Origin: Bacteroidota bacterium
GTDB taxonomy: Bacteria > Bacteroidota > Bacteroidia > J057
DNA: 5,740 nucleotides
Direction: 5' to 3'
Assembly: GCA_963169475.1 (NCBI GenBank)
Contig: CAUJFT010000270.1
Location: 1 to 5,740 of the forward strand
Shown here: positions 1 through 4,740 of the stretch, in pieces
Position numbering within the stretch: the first letter of the stretch is position 1
Layout: each line of letters starts with the position of its first letter
The notes under the pieces: generated by a model
Told to the model about the DNA's origin: nothing
What the model saw: only the letters and a program-made list of their open reading frames with translations
Database searches by the model: none
Translations under genes and position numbers: made by a program

Positions 1-1211
1 GCAAAGCTGTGTCGGAGCGTATGGACAGTTGCTGTGGGTGTGATGTCTGACTTGATTTTGGCATCAGTAAAAATACGTTGAACGCTTCGTTCAGCGTATT
101 GCCCTCCGTATATTCCTTCAAAAAGAAAGTCTGTAGGGTGATATATTTTGAGGTATTCTTGCAATATCTCCCATGCTTTCTCCGACAAAATACTCACTCT
201 GTCTTTTTTGCCCTTACCCCCCTTTATAAATATCTCCATTCTATCCGATAAAATATGAGAAACAAGCATATTACAAACTTCCCCCAGCCGCAAACCTGCC
301 GAGTATATCAGCATCATCATACACTTATGTTTCAGATTATCAATAGATTGCAAAAATACAACTATCTCCTCTTGACTTAAGACATTGGGTAATTTTTCTG
401 GGCGAATCGGGCGCGGCAAATAATAGGTTTTACGCTCTTGTTTCAGAACTTGTTCATAATAAAACTTAATTGCGTTTATAATTTGGTTTTGATAAGATTC
501 AGAGATCCCTTCACTTTGTTTTTCTAAGAGATATGCCCGAATTTGTTGTTCTGTTATCTCTTTCGGTTCTATATCATTATAGTATTTTACAAAGGTACGA
601 AAACAATTTTTATAGGTTTTTACCGTCTTGTAACTCATTCGTTTTAGCCGCATCTGCTCTTCCAATGCTAGTACACTATCTTCATACTTAGCTGGTTCAT
701 CTGTTTTTTTTTGTTTGTTCGGGTAAGGAAAAGCCAATGTTTCCGGCAATTCTTTTTTGATGTCGAAATCAAAACAAACTATCTCCTTGATATTATCCAA
801 AAACCGGATAGTAAGTTGCGTATAAGGTACTTCCCAAAACCGCGTTTCAGGGTTAAACTTGCGCCCATGAATGTTTTTTATCTTTTCCACAAACTGCTGA
901 TAAGGAGGAGGAAGTTTCAAGTTGAGAAGTGTAGGATTTGTGGAGTGTTCTGATACTTGAATGTTATTTTTTACTTGATTTTCAGTATTTTCTAAATCTT
1001 TCTCCCTTACTACCTCATACTTAAATCCTTCAAAAACTTGCAAAAAATTTGCCCACGCTTCCTTGTTATAAGGTATATGCCAACATTTTGCACCGGCACT
1101 CCACTTTGCACCAATTACTTTTCTTATTTTTGCAATTAACCCCTCTTGATAAGGAATTTCAATCCCGATTCTTTTTTCGGTTTGATCAGTAAAATGATGA
1201 ATACGAATCAT
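1..1211 (-). CDS. Tyrosine recombinase (phage-integrase / XerC-XerD family), 3' end cut off
   Basis: Site-specific recombinase of the tyrosine (phage integrase) family, which cuts and rejoins DNA through a covalent 3'-phosphotyrosine. The reading frame is open for 403 codons from ATG at 1211, with an in-frame TAA two codons upstream, so this is the first possible ATG. Residues about 17-60 and 98-145 are two copies of a short module (GAKW...CWHIPY and GRKF...FWEVPY). A Lys-rich linker at about 165-175 leads to a SAM-like core-binding domain (about 176-262). The catalytic domain starts near 275: R308 in YSAGLRLGE, K333 in GGKGKKDR, and H397/R400 in HTLRH. The second His/Trp and the nucleophilic Tyr would lie in roughly the next 25-35 residues, beyond the left edge. 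It is divergent from the zinc-ribbon gene. Family assignment is firm. Whether it serves a mobile element (likely) or another inversion system is inference. Confidence 0.95.
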   Translation of the reverse strand, partial: MIRIHHFTDQTEKRIGIEIPYQEGLIAKIRKVIGAKWSAGAKCWHIPYNKEAWANFLQVFEGFKYEVVREKDLENTENQVKNNIQVSEHSTNPTLLNLKLPPPYQQFVEKIKNIHGRKFNPETRFWEVPYTQLTIRFLDNIKEIVCFDFDIKKELPETLAFPYPNKQKKTDEPAKYEDSVLALEEQMRLKRMSYKTVKTYKNCFRTFVKYYNDIEPKEITEQQIRAYLLEKQSEGISESYQNQIINAIKFYYEQVLKQERKTYYLPRPIRPEKLPNVLSQEEIVVFLQSIDNLKHKCMMMLIYSAGLRLGEVCNMLVSHILSDRMEIFIKGGKGKKDRVSILSEKAWEILQEYLKIYHPTDFLFEGIYGGQYAERSVQRIFTDAKIKSDITPTATVHTLRHSF

Positions 1212-1354
1212 AAATTAAAGATATTTTATGCAATAATAAGTATAAGACACTAATATAAAAACATGGTTAATAGCAGTTTATAAAAATAGTCGTAAATTAC
1301 GGTAAAATACGTAAATTTACGTTTTTAATATATTTTCAATTCAATTATCGCTAA
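1212..1354. promoter_or_regulatory. Divergent intergenic region between recombinase and zinc-ribbon genes
   Basis: This AT-rich 143-bp gap must hold the start signals of both divergent genes. Neither ATG has a clear Shine-Dalgarno sequence, as is usual in Bacteroidota. For the plus-strand gene, TATATTTT at 1329-1336 matches seven of eight positions of the -7 element TAnnTTTG, but there is no TTTG at the -33 position. For the recombinase, the minus strand reads TATTATTG at 1238-1231 (seven of eight) without a good -33 partner. Both promoter calls are therefore weak and might depend on an activator. The notable content is the CGTAA array at 1291-1321, listed separately. Confidence 0.4.
1291..1321. 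repeat. Two palindromes built from four alternating CGTAA half-sites (candidate operator or recombinase site)
   Basis: CGTAA at 1291-1295 and TTACG at 1297-1301 form the 11-bp palindrome CGTAAATTACG. CGTAA at 1310-1314 and TTACG at 1317-1321 form a 12-bp palindrome, which extends to a perfect 14-bp palindrome ACGTAAATTTACGT at 1309-1322. Centres are about 19-20 bp apart, and 8 bp (1302-1309) separate the two units. If the plus-strand -7 element is at 1329-1336, the right palindrome lies in the spacer of that promoter, a classic repressor position. Two arms of 11-12 bp around an 8-bp spacer also resemble a tyrosine-recombinase core site. The repeat pattern is seen directly. Its function is inferred. 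Confidence 0.7.
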
Positions 1355-1705
1355 ATGAATAAAACATGCAGTTATTGCCACAAGAAGTTTATCGGAAGAG
1401 TAGATAAAAAATTTTGTTCTCCCGATTGTAAAGCGCGCGCTCATATCAAAAGAAAGAAAGCCGAGCAAGTAGAAGTAGTAGTATTGGTGAATAAGATATT
1501 ACTCAAAAATCGTAGTATTCTTTCCGAATTAATGGATACCAATAAACAAAAGACGGTTTCTCGTATTGACCTTATCAAAGAAGGATTTAATTTCCAGCAT
1601 TTCACGGGAAATTATCTTAACAAGCAAGGAAAATATTATTATTATGTCTATGACTTCGCTTGGATGGAATTTTCTGGTCAGGAGGTGATGATTGTTAGGA
1701 AATGA
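1355..1705 (+). CDS. Small conserved Bacteroidota-type zinc-ribbon protein of unknown function
   Basis: A 116-residue protein whose N-terminus has the four-Cys pattern C5-x2-C8-x12-C21-x3-C25 (CSYC ... FCSPDC), typical of a treble-clef or zinc-ribbon fold that binds one zinc. A basic stretch follows (about 26-34, KARAHIKRKK), which suits nucleic-acid contact. The rest, about 40-116, contains NKILLKNRSILSEL, GFNFQHFT and an aromatic run around 93-103, and ends VRK. This architecture (short zinc knuckle, IL.KNR.IL helix, KGFNF, terminal VRK) is one I recall from small uncharacterised proteins common in Bacteroidota. No role is known to me. The start is fixed by a TAA immediately before the ATG. 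There is no signal peptide or membrane segment, so it is cytoplasmic. It is divergent from the recombinase and 192 bp upstream of the receptor gene, which has its own promoter, so it is probably transcribed alone. A DNA-binding or regulatory role is possible but unproven. Confidence 0.85.
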   Translation: MNKTCSYCHKKFIGRVDKKFCSPDCKARAHIKRKKAEQVEVVVLVNKILLKNRSILSELMDTNKQKTVSRIDLIKEGFNFQHFTGNYLNKQGKYYYYVYDFAWMEFSGQEVMIVRK

Positions 1706-1736
1706 ATGATATTGCCGTTTACCAAAGCAGAAAGTC

Positions 1737-1787
1737 CCTATTAAAATTGAGGCTTATGGGATATAGTGTCGATAATTTTTTAATAGG
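1737..1787. repeat. 10-bp perfect inverted repeat (CCTATTAAAA / TTTTAATAGG) between genes
   Basis: CCTATTAAAA at 1737-1746 is matched exactly by TTTTAATAGG at 1778-1787, with 31 bp between the arms. It begins 32 bp after the zinc-ribbon stop codon. As RNA it could form a long-looped hairpin, perhaps acting in 3' end formation of that transcript, though no clean T tract follows the right arm. It could also be the paired ends of a very small element or a regulator site. The repeat is certain; the function is not. Confidence 0.5.
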
Positions 1788-1803
1788 TTCGTCTGCAAGT
1801 TTA

Positions 1804-1836
1804 TTTGTTCGTGTTTAGGGGCAAAAAATATTTTTG
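1804..1836 (+). promoter_or_regulatory. Bacteroidota-type promoter for the TonB-dependent receptor gene
   Basis: TTTG at 1804-1807 (-33 element) is followed after 21 bp by TATTTTTG at 1829-1836, a full match to the Bacteroidota -7 consensus TAnnTTTG. Transcription would start about 6-8 bp downstream, giving a leader of roughly 55 nt before ATG 1898. The -7 element lies inside a short inverted repeat, GCAAAAA (1821-1827) and TTTTTGC (1831-1837), followed by more T residues. The same bases could therefore be read as a weak AT-rich terminator for the gene upstream. I prefer the promoter reading because both boxes and the spacing fit. AAAGG at 1885-1889, 8 bp before the ATG, is a possible weak ribosome binding site. 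Confidence 0.65.
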
Positions 1837-1897
1837 CTTTTTTGCAGCGTTTTTAGAAAAAACACGTCTTAGTGAAATCGTAATAAAGGCGTAGTCT

Positions 1898-4360
1898 ATG
1901 GGATTTATTTATTGGAAAAAAACGTTTTTTTTTATCTGTTTCATCTTGGGGCTTACGGTTTCTTTTGCCCAGAATAATGCTTTTGTATCGGGGTGGGTTT
2001 ATGATGCCGGAGAGAACGCCAAAGTAATGGAGAATGTAGAGGTTCTCGTAGGTCAGAATGCAGGAGGTTATACAGACGAAAGTGGCAGATACTCTGTGGA
2101 GGTTGCGCCGGGTGAGTATATGATTTCTTATAGCTATCTGGGATACGAAACCCATAAAACAAAGGTTATTTTAGAGGCGGGCAAAACTACCAATATCAAT
2201 GTAAAATTAAAAAGTAGCAACCTATCCTTAGAAACGACAGTAATTACGGGAAGTGCATACGAAAAAAAGGTATCGGAGGAGGTTGTTTCCATAGAGGTTA
2301 TTTCTAAGAACTTGTTGCGTAATTCCGGGATTAGGGAGTTAGGGGAGGCACTTGAACGCGTTCCGGGTGTGCAGATTCAAGATGGTCAGATTTCTATTCG
2401 GGGTGGCAATTCTTATGCTTATGGAGTAGGTAGCCGTGTTTTAGTTTTATCAGACGGAATATCTATAATGACCAATGATTTGGGCGAAGCCAATTACAAG
2501 CTTCTGCCTATAGAAATCGTGGAGCAAGTAGAGGTCATCAAGGGTGCTTCGGCGGTTCAGTACGGGTCTTCTGCTTTAAATGGGGTAGTAAATTTTCGTA
2601 CTCGCTGGCCTTCCGAAGAGAAACCCAAAACCCAAATATCCTTTATCGCCGGGATTTATAACCCCCCTAATATGAAAGAAAAACAGTGGTGGAATTTAGA
2701 TTCGACCGGAGTATTAGGCATTAACATCATTGCTAATACATTCAATAGCCCTTTTAATCATAGCAGCACGCAGCTGCCGGGTACGCTTACTTCCATGTTT
2801 TCCCATGAATTTAAGAAAGATAATAATCAATGGGTTTTTGGCTTATATACCGATAGGGTACAAAGTTATATGGAAAAGGCAGATGAGCGAAGAAGTCGTT
2901 TTGATATTAAATATAGAAAACTTGATACAAAAATCAATGGGCTTCAATATGGGGTGATTTCGCATTTTATGAAGGAAGAAAATCAGCGTTTCTTTTTTTC
3001 CAAGGACTTAGACACAAATGCCTACCGCTTTAGTCAGGGTTCAGATGACAGCTATGTAAATGCCGTAATTTCTCCTTTTATAGAATACATAGATGAGGAC
3101 TATAGTGCTTATCGCTTAGATGTTCGGTATGTTACTCGTTTCAGAGAGGGGGGAGGGACTGACAGAGATGCTTGGGATAATTCTGTTCAGATTCGCCCGC
3201 AAATCACCAAGATGCACCGTAATTTTATTTTCACTTTTGGTGTTCCTGCGACCTTGGGGGCTTCTGTTAGTAATCTTTATTCTGAATGGAGAAAAAATTT
3301 TATGGTTGCGGGATTTGGGCAAGCGGAGTACAAAACAAGGCGGCTCTCATTGATTTTGGGAGCAAGGGCAGAAGCATTAGGGGTGGATTCTATTTTGGAT
3401 TTTACGCGTCCAATTGTAAGGACAGGATTTAACTATCAACTTACTCGCTCTACCTTTATCAAAGGGAATGTCGGGCAAGCATACCGAATGCCTACGATTG
3501 CGGAGAGGTTCTTGGTGGCTGACTTTGCTGGGGGTGTAGGGATTATTCCTACTCCTTCTCTTCGTCCTGAAACGGGTTATACCTCTGAGGTTGCCATTTT
3601 GCAAGGCTTAAATAAAGGAAAATTCAAGGGAGGCTTTGAAGGTACGTTTTTCTGGAATGAGTTTAAAAACTATGTTGAATATCAATTTGGGCTTTATGAT
3701 AACAAAGGAGAAAACGGGGAAGTTTTGTTCCCCGGCAAGCCCGAAAAAATATTTGGATTGAAGCCTATTAATCTTTCCAATGTGCGTATTGCAGGGGTTG
3801 AGACGCGCATATTTGGTTCTGGAGAGGTTAGTAAAAACCTTCAAATCAACGGAAATATCGGTTATACTTATACCTATCCTGGAAATCTGGCAAGTGATAG
3901 TCTTAGAAATACGAATGCAGATTCTTTGAGAAATGTGCTAACCTATATGGGCTACTTCTTTTCTGACTGGAATAAACAACTTGCCACAGACCCTCATAGA
4001 GGCTTTACCCGAGTTTCGCCTTTCCGCTCAAGACACTTACTTAGGGGGGACATAGAAGCCGTCTTCAAGGGGATTAACTTGGGATTAAATGCTAATTATA
4101 CGAGTTATCCCGAATCTATCCCCGATTTATTTGTACTTGCAATTGTTTTTCTCACAAGTGATTTAGATGGCTTTGAGGAGTACTCCGCTAAACACATCAT
4201 GGGTGATTGGGTTTTTAACGGAAGAGTGGGATATGAATGGAAAAATAAATACCGTCTTGGTTTTGTTATAAATAATCTCTCTAATCTGGAATACTCTACC
4301 CGTCCGGGCAGAATGGAACCAACAAGGTATTATCAACTACAATTCAGATATACTTTGTAG
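1898..4360 (+). CDS. TonB-dependent outer-membrane receptor with N-terminal carboxypeptidase-regulatory-like domain
   Basis: An 820-residue outer-membrane transporter that uses the TonB-ExbBD proton-motive system to import a ligand. Residues 1-24 form a signal peptide (two Lys, a hydrophobic core rich in Phe/Ile/Leu, cleavage after SFA). Residues about 28-104 are a CarboxypepD_reg-like beta-sandwich (YTDESGRYSVEVAPGEY, YSYLGYETH), common on Bacteroidota receptors. LETTVITGS at 111-119 resembles a TonB box. The plug follows at about 122-236, with LGEALERVPGV, ISIRGGN and VEVIKGASAVQYGSSALNGV. A 22-strand-type beta-barrel fills the rest, including GQAYRMPTIAERF, LRPETGYTSEV and the terminal strand YYQLQFRYTL. 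Length and domain order are complete. ATG 1898 has an in-frame TAG one codon upstream (1892-1894), so no longer start exists. The substrate is unknown: the barrel reads like siderophore/cobalamin-type receptors rather than SusC, and no SusD-like partner is visible. The next gene, a secreted propeller, may be a ligand-capture partner. Confidence 0.96.
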   Translation: MGFIYWKKTFFFICFILGLTVSFAQNNAFVSGWVYDAGENAKVMENVEVLVGQNAGGYTDESGRYSVEVAPGEYMISYSYLGYETHKTKVILEAGKTTNINVKLKSSNLSLETTVITGSAYEKKVSEEVVSIEVISKNLLRNSGIRELGEALERVPGVQIQDGQISIRGGNSYAYGVGSRVLVLSDGISIMTNDLGEANYKLLPIEIVEQVEVIKGASAVQYGSSALNGVVNFRTRWPSEEKPKTQISFIAGIYNPPNMKEKQWWNLDSTGVLGINIIANTFNSPFNHSSTQLPGTLTSMFSHEFKKDNNQWVFGLYTDRVQSYMEKADERRSRFDIKYRKLDTKINGLQYGVISHFMKEENQRFFFSKDLDTNAYRFSQGSDDSYVNAVISPFIEYIDEDYSAYRLDVRYVTRFREGGGTDRDAWDNSVQIRPQITKMHRNFIFTFGVPATLGASVSNLYSEWRKNFMVAGFGQAEYKTRRLSLILGARAEALGVDSILDFTRPIVRTGFNYQLTRSTFIKGNVGQAYRMPTIAERFLVADFAGGVGIIPTPSLRPETGYTSEVAILQGLNKGKFKGGFEGTFFWNEFKNYVEYQFGLYDNKGENGEVLFPGKPEKIFGLKPINLSNVRIAGVETRIFGSGEVSKNLQINGNIGYTYTYPGNLASDSLRNTNADSLRNVLTYMGYFFSDWNKQLATDPHRGFTRVSPFRSRHLLRGDIEAVFKGINLGLNANYTSYPESIPDLFVLAIVFLTSDLDGFEEYSAKHIMGDWVFNGRVGYEWKNKYRLGFVINNLSNLEYSTRPGRMEPTRYYQLQFRYTL
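1925..1933 (+). repeat. T9 homopolymer in the receptor signal-peptide codons
   Basis: Nine consecutive T residues encode Phe10-Phe12 of the receptor signal peptide, shortly after an A7 run at codons 7-9. Slippage by one base would shift the frame within the first 12 codons and abolish the receptor. The tract is seen directly; phase variation is only a hypothesis, since runs of this length also occur by chance in AT-rich DNA. Confidence 0.5.
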
Positions 4361-4370
4361 GCTTACGTCC

Positions 4371-4401
4371 GTCATGTTTCGCTTCGCCTCAACATTCTGA
4401 C
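4371..4401 (+). terminator. Hairpin after the receptor stop codon (possible 3' end structure)
   Basis: GTC+ATGTT at 4371-4378 can pair with AACAT (4391-4395) and GAC (4399-4401), leaving a three-base bulge and a loop of about 12 nt, beginning 10 bp after the stop codon. There is no T tract downstream, so it is not a canonical intrinsic terminator. It could protect the 3' end of the mRNA or be part of the dispersed-repeat sequence that follows. Confidence 0.3.
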
Positions 4402-4407
4402 TAACGC

Positions 4408-4465
4408 ACCCTTCTCCATTAACCCAAAAATAACCCTTGTGTAGTAGGGACATTCGGGGGTATGT
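4408..4465. repeat. Direct repeat copy 1 (58 bp), hairpin-forming
   Basis: Runs from ACCCTTCTCCATTAA to TATGT and matches copy 2 at 4524-4582 with five substitutions and one single-base indel, about 90% identity, at a period of 116 bp. Its 3' part can fold: GGGACAT (4447-4453) pairs with ATGTTCC (4462-4468) around an 8-nt loop, with one G-T wobble. The form GTAG..GGACAT..ATGT.C resembles palindromic repeats dispersed in intergenic regions of many bacterial genomes, but I cannot tell from one window whether it recurs elsewhere. Confidence 0.8.
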
Positions 4466-4523
4466 TCCGCTAATTACAAATCGCCCCTCCCAAAGAGGTG
4501 AAGCAAAATCACAGGCTCAACCT

Positions 4524-4582
4524 ACCCTTCTCCATTAATCCCAAAAATAACCCTCGTGTAGTAGGAACATTCGGAGACATGT
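4524..4582. repeat. Direct repeat copy 2 (59 bp), hairpin-forming
   Basis: Second copy of the repeat at 4408-4465. Its 3' part and the adjacent bases form a longer imperfect hairpin: the arm starting GTAGTAGG at 4558 and ending ACAT at 4570 pairs with 4579-4592 (ATGT ... CTACCTAC) around the 8-nt loop TCGGAGAC, with one A-C mismatch, one wobble and one bulge. The changes between the copies partly keep pairing possible, which suggests that structure matters, although two copies are too few to prove this. Confidence 0.8.
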
Positions 4583-4660
4583 CTCTACCTACTCAAAAAT
4601 ATCGGGTAGAGAAAATAAAAAAAACAAAAATTATCTCTCATATGAACCATATTTGTTACA

Positions 4661-4692
4661 TTTGTCGTAAATTCCATATTATTATTATTTTG
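4661..4692 (+). promoter_or_regulatory. Bacteroidota-type promoter for the propeller gene
   Basis: TTTG at 4661-4664 is followed after 20 bp by TTATTTTG at 4685-4692, which matches seven of eight positions of TAnnTTTG. The start site would lie near 4699, giving a leader of about 40 nt before ATG 4741. The spacer contains four ATT units in a row (4678-4689), which overlap the -7 box. A separate promoter here means the propeller gene need not be co-transcribed with the receptor. Confidence 0.55.
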
Positions 4693-4740
4693 TTTATTCA
4701 TTTAATATATTTAACGCTAACAAATTAAACAAATTCAGGT

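Larger units (their letters stand above)
4361..4740. other. 380-bp intergenic region without a credible gene
   Basis: This gap separates the receptor from the propeller gene. It contains, in order, a GC-richer hairpin just after the receptor stop, two copies of a 58/59-bp direct repeat, a short CCTC/GAGG hairpin between them (4486-4498), an A-rich stretch with an A8 run near 4617-4624, and the promoter of the next gene. A 76-codon open frame crosses it (4498-4728) but runs through the repeat and the promoter and looks non-coding. I looked for a cobalamin or other known riboswitch and for a tRNA and did not see one. Confidence 0.7.

Noticed and set aside
711..953. 80-codon open frame on the plus strand
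   Set aside because: It is antisense to the recombinase, inside a clearly coding region, and has low-complexity, non-family-like sequence.
1441..1475. Idea that the basic stretch of the zinc-ribbon protein is a nuclease or toxin motif
   Set aside because: No catalytic motif such as HNH is present, and only four Cys ligands and Lys/Arg residues are seen.
1853..2162. Minus-strand open frames across the receptor start
   Set aside because: They overlap the promoter-proximal leader, signal peptide and first domain of the receptor, whose coding frame is unambiguous.
2730..3844. Several 68-78 codon frames on both strands inside the receptor
   Set aside because: They are shadows of the receptor reading frame with no recognisable domain or start signal.
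4558..4592. Possible cobalamin riboswitch (GGAGAC and hairpin near an uptake-type gene pair)
   Set aside because: Only a short string resembles the B12 box. The other conserved blocks are missing, and the sequence is explained as part of a direct repeat.
4663..4670. Further CGTAA half-site upstream of the propeller gene
   Set aside because: It is a single half-site without its inverted partner, expected by chance in this length.
4498..4728. 76-codon plus-strand frame between receptor and propeller genes
   Set aside because: It runs through repeat copy 2, an A-rich stretch and the promoter. The peptide has no family features and no ribosome binding site precedes it.
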